Positions 10,055-22,400 of a stretch of DNA of 64,000 nucleotides are shown one piece after another; position 1 is the first letter of the stretch, and each line of letters opens with the position of its first letter. The notes beneath the pieces were generated by a model. That model was not told where the DNA came from, did not search any database, and worked only from the letters and a program-made list of their open reading frames with translations. Location of the stretch: NCBI RefSeq assembly GCF_017562075.2, contig NC_054082.1:35727648-35791647 (forward strand). The letters run 5' to 3'. A program made the translations under genes and the position numbers. This stretch comes from Anopheles merus (Eukaryota; Arthropoda; Insecta; Diptera; Culicidae).

Positions 10055-13000
10055 TTACCGATCGATGGAAGTAGTAGTGGTTGCAGGGCTGCCACTATCT
10101 TCGCTTCGGCCAGCAGGAGCTGCTGCCATTTTCTCCGCAGTTCCTTCGCTTGAGGAGGTATCACTGCCAGCAGAAGAAGTAAAAGTAGAAGCGGTGGTAG
10201 TAGTGGTGGTAGTAGTGGTAGTACTCGTGCCGGTACTATCAGCAGCGTCCGCTGGTGACGTCGCATCAATGCCAACCGTTACGGAGGTGGTAACGCGTTC
10301 GAACATTAGATCATTCCCGACGGTGTTGCGTATCCAGGTGGAAATGTTTGAGGTAATCGAATTGTAGATGGCCGGATGCGGTCGCTTGCCACAGTTGCCG
10401 TGGTAGCTCAGTATGCCTTCCAGCTGCCACTGGCCGGACCCGTCCAGGTAGCACATCAGTGGAGCACCCTCGTCGTTCTGTGTGTGTTGTGGGAAACGAA
10501 GTTGGTAAGAACATTGCGCTGGTGGGTTGGTGTGGCATGCACAAAAACCATAAGCCAAAATACTTACGTAGCAGGTCGTTTTGTTGCTGTTCAGGAACCC
10601 GGCACAGATCGCATTCTCCGGCAGTACGCCGTTGTAGTGGATGGAGGAGTTGCACCGCTCCGTTGGGACCGTCGGTACGGGCAGATACTTGAGGTACTGC
10701 TCCGTCGTGGCCGTACTCTCGAGATCGGATCCCCAGCCGGCCGTTAGGCAGAGCTGCTCCGAATCGATGCTGGCCGCCTCCGCCAAACACACGCTGCCCA
10801 CCATATCGTTCAGCTTGAGCGGGGCGGACAGTTCCAGCAGTGCGACATCGCCGGTGTACATGAACTGTTTGTACTTGGACTGCAAAGGGGAGAAGGCCGG
10901 AGACGTTAGAAGAGAAAGGGTGCAAAATGGGAGGGACTGGGCGATTTCTCCCTACCTGTGGATAGGGCACAACACGCTTCACGTCCACAATCTGGTAGGT
11001 AGCGTCCGCGGCAGCCGCGGCCGTATCTTCAAGCGAGGCATTAAACAGCGCACTGCCGGCAAACAGCTTCCAGCTCATGTCACCCACGTTTCGGTTGTTG
11101 ACGAACTCCGTCTTGCCCATGATGCAGGTGTAGCTGGCCAGTGCCCACCGTGGAGAAACTGTGTGTAGAAGAAGAAGAAGGTACTGAACACTCTGTGGCA
11201 CAGTGAGGAGCCCTACCACCCTACCGGAACACTTACCGATGCTGGCGGTACACTTGATGGCGGCATTGTTGCTGAACGCTAGCGCCAGGCTGGGCCACTG
11301 GTTCGGATCGGAGGCAACACCGCCCGCGATACGCTGCTCCAACGTGGGCTGGATGCGCTCCCGACCGCAGCCTGCAAAACAAAGGTAAGAAAGGTCCGAT
11401 TTAGTAACACATAAAGCAGGCATTTTCCACACTCAGTGTAGTAACACTTACGATATTCCTCACAGTACAGCTGTAAACCCTGGTTGCACTCCATCGAGTG
11501 GATCGGTTCAAACTCGAGCCGGTTCTTCTCCGTCACCCGGTACATACTGTCCACCAACGAACCGTTGGCGGTGCTGACGCCGCCGCCGCCCACCTTCGTG
11601 AACAGGATCTTGCTAGCCCCGGCATACCCCAGCTCGGCACACACCATATCCGCCAGCGCCCCGTTCCATCCGTCCCCACAAACGGCCAGCGCTTCGGAGG
11701 AGTTGCGCTTCACGCGCAACCCACCATCGGCCCGATCCAGCTGATAGCAGTGCCACTCATCCGACCCGTCCGGGCACTGCGCATGCCCGTCGCAAACGTA
11801 CGCACCCACCACACACCCCCCAGTGTGGCACTTGAAGCTGTCCAGCGGGCAATCGCACAACCGCTCGTCCTCGCCGTCGCTGCAATCGATCGCACCGTCG
11901 CAGCGCCACGCCTCCGGTATGCATTTGCGCTGCCCGGCACAGAAGTACTCATCGTTGGTGCACGTGTCCGGGCAGTTGCTCTCGTCGAACCCGTTCGCAC
12001 ACTGCTCCAGCCCGTCACACTTCCACAGCGCCGGCAGGCACGGCCCATTGCCGGTGGCCGGATTGCACGACAGCTCGTCAAAGTTGCAGCGCCACTCGCC
12101 GCAGCCCTGCTCGTCCGACCCGTCGTGACAGTGGGCAATGCCGTCGCACACGTGCTGCCGGGCAAGGCACACACCATCCTGGCACTGGAAGTGGCCCGGG
12201 CAGCCGAGCCGCTCGCAGTCCTGCTCGTCCGAGTTGTCCGAACAGTGCGACACGGAGTCGCACCGTTCCGCCTTCTGTATGCACGAGCTGCCGTCCTTGA
12301 TCGAGGTGCCGTTGATGCACTCGAACTGCCCGACCGCACACTTGGTGAACATGGTGCTGGCACGCTCGAGCAGCAGTGTTTCCATGCGGGTGTCTTCGGG
12401 AGCAGGCGGCGTGCTGCTGCTGCTGCTGCTCGCTACTATTGCCGGCGCGGGTTCGCTAGCCGTTTCGTTCTCCTCAGAAAAGCGCGTTCCGATTAACGAC
12501 GTTCCATTTGATCGCTCTGATCTAATCAAATGAAACGTCGTTTCGTCTAAAAAATGACCGGTCGTCGTGGTTGGGATGAGGGTGGCAGAGGATTCGGTCG
12601 AGGAGGCCGGCGATCCTGACTCCACGGTGACCCGCTCGGTGGTGGTGGTGGAGGCATCTTTCTTCCAGTTCAGCGGTATGACGCGCAGATCGTTGTCCAG
12701 TAGGTTGTTTTCGTCGGCAAGATCGTTCTCCTTCAGGCTGATCAGATCTTTCTCGATCGCGGTAATGGGGTCCAGGGCTTCCGTTACCACCGAGGGAGGT
12801 GGGTTGGTGGCAGCTGCTACCGTTGTCGTAGTGGTGCTGGCTGCTGTCGTCGTCGTGGTCGTCGTCGTTGTGGTGGTGGTGCTGGTGGTTGTCGACGACG
12901 ATGTACTACTGCTGCTGGGAGTAGTTTCATCGGCTTGGTTTTGGAGCTTCTCACTCGCATCGATCGCCTTCAGCAGTGTGGTTTGCTCCTCTTCAGGAGT

Positions 13001-16000
13001 GGTCATTGCTAGTTGGTCCGCATCCCCGTTAGTGGTTGTTGTTTGCATCACCATCTCCGTACTATCGTCCATGTTGCTTGTTTCCGTCAGCATCGCTTCC
13101 GTCACACTTCCGACCAGCTGGTCCGTGGTGGAGGAAGCTCCTGCACTCGGCGCTGTTTCAGCCATCGTAGAGTTGTCGCTAGCAGTAGTCGCACTCTTCG
13201 ACGCCTCCTTCGCCGTTCGTTGTTCCATCATAGTCGTTGGCTCTTCCATCTCTCGCTCCGTACTGGTGGCCACCATCTCTTCACCGCTGCTCGTCGTCTG
13301 CTCGACGATGTTCTTCGAGCTGGCGACCGACAGCAGCTCCTCGAGCGACTCCGTAGTGACCGGCACCGGGCTGCGGATCGTCGTCGTAATGTAGATCGTC
13401 TCGGTGACGTGCGCATTCAGCTGCTTCTTGTAGTCGGTCCGATCGCCGTCCTTCGCCAGCGGCACCACCTCCAGGTACTGGGGCTGCGTCTCGATCTCAT
13501 AGCCCTCGTGCCGATCCAACCCCTCGTGCAGTATCTTCACCAGGCTTGCGTTGTTTTCCGTCTCCGGCAGGAACGGGGACTCATTGTGGCCGGCCAGAAT
13601 CGGTGCGGTTGTTTCCGCCTCCACTACCGTTTCCGTCACCGCGTACGAGCCAGCTCCAGGTGCGCTACGTGCGCTCGAGCTTTCGATCGACGGTAGGAAG
13701 GGGTTCGTTTCGTCCTGTACCTCCGAATCGCGCCCGAACGCTTCCGTCGAGGTGGCGAAGCTTGTCGACGAGCGCCACTGTTCGAGGGAGATCGGGCTGG
13801 ACGTAGCGTACACGGTGTTGTCAGCCGTATCGTTCGAGGACAGCGAACGTCCCTCGAATCCGTTCACCACCGTGGTGGAGGAAGATCCGGCCGGAGTGGC
13901 CGGAGTGGTCGGTTTTGGTGGGACGAAGAAGCTGGACGTGGATGGCATCGGTGTGTCGTCCACGATCGTTTCGGTGACGGGTGCGGGTGTATCATCCTTT
14001 CCGCTCTGTTCCGTTACCGTTACGATGACGTTCGGGGTGGAGCTTTCGATGGTGCTGGAGTGTTTGAGCATTGATTCTTGGTCCACAAACATGAAGTCGG
14101 GCAGTTGCGAATCATCATCCGTCGTTGAGGGGACCAAAGGCGATGTGGACGAACGTTGACCGCTGGTGGTAGTTGTGGTTGGGATGGTTGTTTCACGTTC
14201 CGTAGTGGATACAATCACTTGTTGCAGTAGTTTACCGGTGGACGACTCGGTCGATTTGTGGTCGGCGTCGATACTGGAGGAAGGTTCTGGTTCGCTAGTA
14301 GGTTCTGGTTCACTTGCGGGTTCAGGCTCGCTCGTAGGTTCGGGTTCACTCGCGGGCTCAGGTTCGCTTGCTGGCTCCGGTTCGCTGGATGGTTCGGGTT
14401 CACTAGTCGGTTCGGGTTCGCTGGAAGGTTCCGGTTCGCTCGTGGGTTCCGGTTCGCTCGCAGGTTCCGGTTCACTCGCAGGTTCGGGCTCTGAGGTCGG
14501 TTCCGGTTCACTTTTAGGCTCAGTTTCCGTGGTAGAAGCTTCAGTAGATATAATCAACTTGGCGGAATGATCACTAGTCGATGCTTTCGTGTACGTATCT
14601 GAGCTACTTGATTCCGGCTCCGAAGCAGGTTCAGGTTCGGGTTCGCTCTTCGGTTCCGGTTCTGGTTCCACCGTTGCTTCTGGCTCACTAGCTGGTTCGG
14701 GTTCACTAGCAGGTTCGGGTTCACTAGCGGGTTCGGGCTCACTAGTAGGTTCGGGTTCAGTCTTAGGTTCCGGTTCACTAGCAGGTTCAGGTGCACTAGC
14801 AGGTTCCGGTTCACTAGCAGGTTCGGGTTCACTAGAAGGTTCCGGTTCACTAGCAGGCTCAGGTTCACTAGCAGGCTCAGGTTCACTAGCAGGTTCCGGT
14901 TCACTAGCAGGCTCAGGTTCACTGGCAGGTTCTGGCTCGCTTGCTGGCTCCGGCTCGCTAGCTGGCTCCGGTTCGCTTGCAGGTTCCGGTTCGCTTGCAG
15001 GTTCCGGTTCGCTCGCAGGTTCCGGTTCACTCGCCGGTTCCGGTTCGCTTGCAGGTTCCGGTTCACTCGCCGGTTCCGGTTCACTCTTTGGTTCCTCGTG
15101 TGTCTCCTCAACGCCATTAATCGCCGGGACGGGCGTGTAGCACGTGCGTCCATCTTCATCATTCAACAGCATTCCCTTTGGACAGGTGCACAAGAAATCA
15201 CCAACCTTTGGATCGAACGTACAGCCATACTCGCAGCTGCAAAGAAGCAAGGAAAACCCCAAACAAACCAATTCCATTACCAGACCGTTTACAATGCCGC
15301 ACCAGCACATTGCTTCGTTACTTACTTCTTGCCCGAGCTTCTCATGACGCAAACGTCCGGCAATCGCGCCACACGGATCGTGTTCGTCGGCACGATGTAC
15401 GTGGACAGATAGTTGCCGTTCTGCTGCAAGAAGTTGTTCAGCCGGTGCTTCATCGTGTCCTCGGACATCTGCATCGTGTTCGGTTCCCAGCTGACACGGT
15501 AGTCCACCACCACCGAGCCGGGCCTATGCGCGCGAAAAACACAAAAAAGGTGACACAAAAGGTTAGAGGCGAATGGTGTATAAACAGCGCCACGGCACTT
15601 ACTTCATGTTCAGAATCTTCACATAGATCGGTCCTCGGGCGTCCGGTGTGCTGAGCGTGTCCTTCAACTCTTCCTCTAGCTCCATCGCGAGCGCCCTGTA
15701 GGCGGAGCTGTTCGGGTTGCGGTAGTCGTCCAAAAACTCCACATTGGCGAGCGTAATCTGTCCCTCGAGCGTGTTCGGCACGTACACGGTGCTCTCCTCG
15801 GTCGCGGGCGGAACGGGCGGTAGGGTCGAGGAGCTCGGAGAGGGCGAAGGAGTCGTTGGATATTCGCTGCCAGTGCTGCTGGTGCTGGTCGTTGGGGCGG
15901 TGGTGGTTCCATTTCCTGGTCGCGTTTTGCCGCCACCGAACACACCCGCCGACGCTACCTTGTCGCCGAACTGGCGCGACTCGACGGGGGTTGGACTGTC

Positions 16001-18371
16001 GTTGAAGATCACGCCGGAACCGGCCAGGATGGCGACCACGATGACGGCCAGTAGCACGGCCAGCCCGAGCAACCAGAACGGCCAGTTTTTGCGCTTCTTC
16101 TCGCGCTTGTCCTTCGTGACGTAGAGTTTTTCACCCCTGGGAAACGAGTGTAAAGTGGCCAAGATTGGACGAGTTAGAATTTGTTGAATGCAGCACGTGA
16201 AGGTGATTGGTATGTACAGATAAACAGTATTTACAACAGATTGAACCATCCCAAAAACAAAGCAACCATGTATGGGGGGGGGGGGCAATGGCGTGGCGAA
16301 TATTGTGTTCTCAGCAACCAACAGAGTAGGCCGTGTCCCGCAAGCAGCCACAGATAGTTTAGCAGATTAAGAAGAGTTTGCCACCGTAACCACTCTGTAC
16401 CAGTATGTGTGTGTATGTGTGTCCGAGTATTGAAGAAGTCCCAGCACCTTGTTGACGGTCATTCGCTGCTGTGTTAGATGAAGGATCGTATAGTCATTGT
16501 GCGAGGGATTCGGTTTAGTGACAGGTCCCCTGTTGATGTTTCGTGTTCTCGAATGCATGACGTTCTTTGAGGTTCGTTGTCAGTTGCGCGCCCAGCTCTC
16601 CAAGTGAAGGGAGGACAGTTTATGATTCCATGGTGAGCAATAGTATTCACAAGTAAGGGAAGAGATTAATTAACCCCCGCTAACTTCCATACTGTTTTGT
16701 CTACTTTCATGTACAGTGCGCGGTGTAAAGAAGATCGTGAACGAGGAACAGACACGCGGAACCAAAGCAAACGGCTACCACAGATGTGCAGATTACCACC
16801 AAGCGGAACTAAAGCGAGGCACGAACAACCCAAGAAAGGTTGTGAGCCCGTGTACCGGGTGTTGACGACATTGGGCTGCTTAATGATTGTGTGATGATGA
16901 CGTTTGTCGGGTGCCGAGGATTATTCGAATGCCGCCGTGAGTATGTTTGTATACATGTGTGTGTGTGTGTGTATGTTTGTGATAGTGACAGGGGGGAAAG
17001 TCAGCGGGAAATGGGGTGCAGGTACCTCGTGATTTTGGTCCACTGTTTATAGTCCATCGTTCCGGGGGCGGGCTCATTAACCGAGTGCCCGGTGTAGTCG
17101 ACACCGCGGACACCCTGACGTCCGTACACGGGATGGCCGACGCCGTGGCGTGACTTTTGGAAGGAGACACTATGTATGGGCGAAGCCAGCATTTGCAGCA
17201 GTGGGTGGAGGTTTGGTGACGAAACCCACCCCGTACCAATGTACGTAACACGTACGAGCACCCAAAATGGCCCAAGGGTAACACACAGGAAACACACAAA
17301 AAAAAGTAAAGCGAAAGGAACAAACGAAGAACACAGTAAAAGAGAGAGAGAAAGAGAGTGAGATTGGAAATGGCGAAAGAAAAAAAACACACATAAACAA
17401 ACACACACACACACAAACGGAAATGCAAAAGAAAAACAGTGTGCAGTGGGCGAGGAAAAGGATATTAGGGGTGAGAAGGGAAAAAAAGGGTGAAAGTGGG
17501 AAATTGCAAAGGAATGTGTTACTGTTGATAATTAGCCAGCAGTGGACCAGGTTCTGTTTTGTTTTTGTTTTTTTGTAGTGAAATGTAACCGAAACACGCG
17601 CGCCATATTAGACGGGGATTAATTTGGATGAAAACAAAACCAAAAAAAGACTTGGCTGGGTGATGATTGGGCAACGCAGGAGGGAAAACAACACGCGCAC
17701 CCAACACAGGCGGTTGCGTTCCGTGCGCGGCAAGCATCGGTCTGAGAGCAGCGGTCCCGGCCACCCGGCGTGTCCACTTACCTCATAAACTTCCGGTGCT
17801 CGTTTACCGGCACAAAGTACTCGTCGTACGGATCGCCCAGATCGACCTCGGTATCCTTCTTGGCCGGCAGGGCGCCCGCACCACCGTGCGTCCCATTCTG
17901 ATGGTGCCCGTTCGTTGCTGGCGGCTTCGAGGACATGTTGAGCAGCTCCAGGTTGACGGCTTCGGCCAGCGGCTTCTCGCCTACCGGCTTCCCGTTGACC
18001 GACACGACGCCGAGCGACTTTTCGTCCTTCCCCTGGCCGAACGAGCTGAGCGGACGCTTGTCCTGCTCGAGCTCGAACGCGGGATTGTCCAGCCCGTTGG
18101 ATTTGGCGGAACTGGGCGAACCGCTGCCACCGCCGCGGTTCAGCACCGGTGCGTACTCGTTCGTGGTTTCGGCGTCCGGGCCGGCGGCCCCCATCGGTAC
18201 CTCGATGTGGCGCGGCGACGGCGTCGGAACGGCCGTACTGTTCGTGCGCGAGCTTTGATCTTCATCCCCGATCGAGAGGGAGATTTCGTTCTTGTAGGCG
18301 TAGGCACCACCATCGCCACCGTTGCTCTGCTGGTGGTGATGATCGTTGCTGGACGACCCGGTCTCGTCCAT
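10055..18371 (-). CDS. Type II membrane SEA/EGF/mucin/LDLa/SRCR pseudo-serine-protease, 2059 aa
   Basis: Coding exons on the minus strand are 18371-17782, 16136-15603, 15523-15326, 15236-11452, 11371-11237, 11158-10956, 10879-10568 and 10477-10055; phases close exactly. The ATG has a strong context (CAACATGG) and is the first ATG of its exon. Residues 1-214 are cytoplasmic with an NPAF motif (96-99). About 215-238 is a transmembrane helix after a basic KREKKRK stretch. A SEA domain covers 320-437 with GSVVV at 377-381, and a six-Cys EGF-like domain 433-473. Glu-Pro repeats occupy about 489-761 and a Ser/Thr mucin stalk 762-1400. Five LDLa modules span 1407-1604, then RVKR (1615-1618), a short SRCR module, and a trypsin-fold domain from I1717. 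The catalytic His is Thr1758, Asp1826 is kept, and the catalytic Ser is Glu1922, so it should not be a protease. The architecture resembles Drosophila CG1632, as I recall it. Likely role: cell-surface binding or scaffolding. Confidence 0.92.
14278..15095 (-). repeat. Coding 18-bp tandem repeat (Ser-Glu-Pro-Glu-Pro-Ala units)
   Basis: Within the large exon, an 18-bp unit encoding SEPEPA, with variants SEPEPT and SEPEPS, is iterated in two blocks: about 15095-14610 and 14523-14278. They are separated by a non-repetitive Ser/Thr linker. It forms a stiff, acidic stalk segment just outside the EGF-like domain. Synonymous differences among units show it is not a very recent expansion throughout, but several adjacent units are identical. 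The opposite strand is also open and reads GSGSLA repeats. Confidence 0.95.
15507..15521 (-). other. SEA-domain autoproteolysis sequence GSVVV
   Basis: Residues 377-381 read Gly-Ser-Val-Val-Val, the canonical sequence at which mucin-type SEA domains cleave themselves between Gly and Ser during folding while staying associated non-covalently. The site begins four codons into exon 3, right after an intron. Self-cleavage would leave the ectodomain held on the membrane by the SEA fold only. Confidence 0.75.
16137..17781 (-). other. Intron 1 of the coding region of the SEA/LDLa gene (1645 bp)
   Basis: The intron separates the cytoplasmic-tail exon from the transmembrane/SEA exon. It begins GTAAGT (17781 downward) and ends TTTCCCAG at 16137. 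It contains a G run near 16275, GT/CA stretches near 16400 and 16955-16980, and an A/GA-rich patch at about 17280-17420. No alternative exon is evident. Confidence 0.8.
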
Positions 18372-18506
18372 GTTGGCGGCGTCGGCTAATGCGCCCTTCA
18401 GCACACGAGCGCTTTTGTGGTTCACTTTTTCAACAGGGTGTTTCCGTCTAGCCGGAGTTTTGCTTGCTTACACTTCGGACACGTCCTACACAGCTTCTGG
18501 CGGCTT
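18372..18506 (-). other. 5' UTR part of the first coding exon of the SEA/LDLa gene
   Basis: A strong acceptor (long pyrimidine tract ending TATCTCACTCAG, cut after 18507) precedes 135 bases without an ATG that lead to the start codon at 18371. The frame of the start codon has a stop at 18470-18468, which confirms that this part is untranslated. At least one further upstream noncoding exon must exist; I did not locate its donor. Confidence 0.7.
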
Positions 18507-20553
18507 CTGAGTGAGATAGAGAAAGAGAGAGAAGAGAAAAAAGCGATTAACAACAAAGTACATTCAAAGTTGGCAAAGAAAAACCACACAGAACCCACTA
18601 GATGGGATCATATTCGTTCATATGACTCTTTTTTTTACTAACAGTACGTTTGCATATTCGGTAATCCGAACCCGGACCACGGATCCGATGGCTGATGACG
18701 TCACTATACAAGTACACACAGCTACCCCTATCGCTCGGTGGTCAACTCCAAGAAAGGTAGGCAGGCCCAAATTCGGTTTTGTGCAATTACTACGTGGACT
18801 GCAGCACTGAGCGGCAAAGTAAAGAACCATACACACATACACACAAACACACACTCGTCCGTAGGTCCGGCTGTAGCACGGACAGTCTTTGCCCAGGCTT
18901 AGTCGCACCCAAAGCAACGATTTTTGCACGCGTGTTTTTTTTTTTGCTGTTGTACGCCACACGGACACTTCAACAAGGCGAATGACTCCTCCTGTGGCCT
19001 GTGCGCTGGCCTGCAATCGTGCAGCTCCACAGTACGCTCTGGGCTCTGGTTATGATCTGGTTTTCGACTCGATGATTTGTCTGGCTGTCTGGTGGCTGCC
19101 AGGTGGAGAAGGCGTGGGGGCAATAAGTCGCGTGATTGTGTGCCGTCGTGCAGGGCACTGTTGTTGTTGTTGTTGTTGTTGTTGTTACTGTTGGTAAGCA
19201 ACACCAACCAACCCAACAGACTGAACTGTGTGTGTTTGTGAGGGCATGCCGTGGTTGTGCGGGAGTCGCCATCAGAAACAGAAGAAAGCAAGTGTTTCGT
19301 GGCGCACTGCATTTTCTTCTTTTTTTTTTTTGCAAAACGAGAAGGGTATGGGGAGTGTTAAGAGGGGCGTCCTCGTCCGAAAGGGACAACAAAAGGAAGC
19401 GCAGCTTGAGCATGCAAGAAGAACCCCACGGTTTGGCCGGGCGGCTAGCAACGCCGTTGCTGTTTGGTTGGAGTCCTTTCGGAGGGCAAAACAGGTTTCG
19501 TCTCGCTTTTGACGAAATATTTCTGCATTTGCCTGGCGTGGCCCCGTGGTAATGTTGCCCAACCTCAACATCCTCAAGCGATCCTACACACTAAAGCACG
19601 TTTCGTTGCGGTTGTGTGTTTATTGCACGGCCGTGTTATTTGCGCTTCTTCCGTCAGCTGCCCTGGTGCGTGTGTCTCCTGTAGGGCTCTCTTCTCTCTC
19701 TGTGTGTGTTTGTGCGCGCAGTGAGGTGTAAACGGTGGGAAGAACACGTGGAAGAACACGCGAAGAGCACACCATGAATTCCAGAAAAGGGATCTCCAGC
19801 CACCAAGCCCGCGCAGCAGAGAGGGAAAGTCTTGGGCATAGCTCTCTTTCTGCAAACAGGTTCTTTGTCTGCGGCTCGCGACCTGTGCACCCTTGAGGAG
19901 GGCGAGGGAGGAGCTGAAGGAATAGTGTCTGTGTGTATGAGAGAGAGAGAGATATATATATAGAGAGAGTAAAGGCAGAAGAAAAGCCCACCAAAAGGGA
20001 TTGGCAGGTAGCGGCGCAAATAATCCCCCTGTGTGTCCCGGGGTCTGTGTATGCGTCAGCTCCCTCAAAAAAACAAAAAGGGGGTCGTCGGCAGGTCGTG
20101 TGAAAGGATGAAGCGAGAATATGAACCCTTCGGTGTTTTGGAGGAGTGGGAGAGGGTGCCTTTTTATTGTTGTTGATGTTGTTGGTTGCGTGCCTCCACG
20201 AAACAAAAAATGAGCGGGAAATGAGGTTCCCAGGTTGTACTGTTGGGGGCCGAAAATGGGGGCATTTGTGCAATGTAGCGAACCCCCGGGAAGGCTTGAA
20301 GAGAGGGCGTGCTTTTCTGCTTCCCGGAAAAGGACCTGCGCTGGGACCCAAATTTCAATTCGTTTCGTAATTTCGTTTATGCTCTCAGGGCATCACTACA
20401 ATTTATCCACTGGCTCAATCACAATATCCCAGCGATAAATGGAGCGTTTTGTGTGTTAGTTCGTTTTGCAGCACTGAGACTTTGAGTGAGGAATGTGTAG
20501 ACATTGCGCGAAAATAAAACAACGCTTGGTGCGCCCTCGCTAAATTGCGCACC

Positions 20554-20584
<31 letters not shown>

Positions 20585-22400
20585 TTTTGTGACTGGCTTT
20601 GGAGCATTGGAGGTGCTCCACGGGTGGTTTTGAAGGGGCACGGGCACCCTCAGGCCTGCTGTGGATATACAGGGCTAAAAACTCGTTTACGGTATCTGAT
20701 GCCTAGGTGCAGCGCTGTCGAGAAAGGAGGGAGTGGTGTGCGCACTCCAACATACACACACACACACACACACACCCTCGGTGGCCAAATCGAGCCGACC
20801 TGCGGAATGCGGTCAGTAGTAAAATAGATCAGGAAATAATGGCGACACACAGCGCTAGGTTTGATTTCGTTCGGCTATCAAGCAGCAGCAGCAGCAGCAG
20901 CTGTGTTACGGTTCTGTGCATTCTGAAGGACAGAGAACAGAATCCCACGTTTCGGGGGTGGACTTGGGGTTATGTTTTATGATTGAAAATTGGATTTTAG
21001 GTTCCTACCCAACTAGACAAAACATTTTACCCTGACCACCAAGTCAGCCAGCGGACTGTGTAGCCAGCGCCGTTGGCATCTGTGCTGGAGGTACACAAGC
21101 GAGCCGAGATCTCGTTTTGCTATTAACCTCCTAGATCTGGTAGCACTAGTCGTTTCTTCCTCATTCAACACGTGCTGCGTGAACGGGGGATTGACGATGT
21201 CTGACAGGTGTGCGCACACGGGGTACGTCAATATACATCACCCGATCACCCGTCGTCGTCACGTTGGCTGTTGCTGCTGCTGCTGCTGCTGCTGGGGATG
21301 ACAGTTACAGTTGTAGTTGGCGATGATGGCGGTGAAAGCGCCGGTAGTGTACGCACCGCATAAAAAGGCGAGTGAGTCTGGATTTCCTGTTCCTGACGAA
21401 AAACTGGTTCGTGATCACGCTGAAAGTGAAATAGTAAGAGCTACCCTACCGCAGCGTACTGCAGCGGGCTCATTACGAACATCGCTGGGGTACGGCGCTG
21501 TACCGAGGCGCAGGTGATGTAATGCAGACTCTGTTATCTCTCACTGTGTGCCTACAACAAGTACGCGTGTGTACCGTACGTACTAGCGAGCGAGAAATCG
21601 TTTCCTCAAGTAAAAGGACGAACGTATTTTTGCCCTCTTAATGATTTCTCCTCCAGTTCACTCAACGCGAAGTACCACTGGACTGGAAATCACTGGACAT
21701 ATATACACTACACATTAACCACTCACAAGAACCTTCACCAACGATATAAGATGCCCACTTCATGCGGCATCCGTTTTATGAGGTACTTTCAAACAAAATA
21801 CCCGATTCTAACACCACCGCTGGCCGTTGGGAACTCTGTTGCTTTGCGTTTCTGGCGAGGCCTTCTACCCGCACAACAGGTTTTGCTGGAGAATCACACG
21901 CAGCACCAGGAACTTGGCACTAAAACTCGGCGACGCAAACAAACGAATGCCCAATGTCGACGATATTGGGTTGTTGTATTGTTTTCCGCTGCGGGAGCCT
22001 CGCACTTGGTTCACTTTCACTTGACACCGACCCGTTTTTTGTTTGAATTTTGCGTCGAAACCACCGCGCGTACAATAAAGCAGCGCACCGTTCCACCGTA
22101 CTGCTTCCGTCTTCGATGTGAACGTTTCTCTATTTAGAAGATCGGTTGCTTCAAACGCCTTTCGTTAAGAACGGAATAATGCGCTCTGCTGAAGGCTGGC
22201 TACCCTCTTTATTTCTTGCTTTACTTCCTACTGGTTCAACTCTCGTGCTCTCGGCGTGCGCTCTCAGCCGTATCGTGGTAACCCTTGGCTCGCCCAATGG
22301 ACTTGGAACTCGAAGCACAGAGTTTCGACTTAATTATATCGCTCGAGCGCCGACGACGACGACGACGATGACGATCACCCTTACCACAACAAAGTTATGA
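18507..22400 (-). other. Probable 5' intron and promoter area of the SEA/LDLa gene
   Basis: No coding sequence is supported. The segment includes a GTT run (about 19159-19186), GT and CA runs (about 20557-20584 and 20753-20774), a CAG/GCA run near 20882 and a GCT run at about 21268-21293. Because the acceptor at 18507 needs an upstream exon, part of this stretch is intron; the first exon and promoter may lie here or further upstream. Confidence 0.35.

Noticed and set aside
10478..10567. Continuous frame through the last intron of the SEA/LDLa gene
   Set aside because: GTAAGT and a pyrimidine-rich CACACACAG border 90 bases, and removing them restores the CY-NDEGAPLMC alignment around the protease active-site position.
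14166..15140. Long + strand frames reading Gly-Ser-Gly-Ser-Leu-Ala repeats
   Set aside because: They are the reverse-strand reading of the SEPEPA-coding repeat in the SEA/LDLa gene, which has splice, domain and phase support.
15237..15352. Apparent signal-peptide-like extension upstream of the large SEA/LDLa exon
   Set aside because: It is intron sequence: a clear acceptor at 15237 and a matching-phase donor at 15325 join the EGF-like domain to the SEA exon instead.
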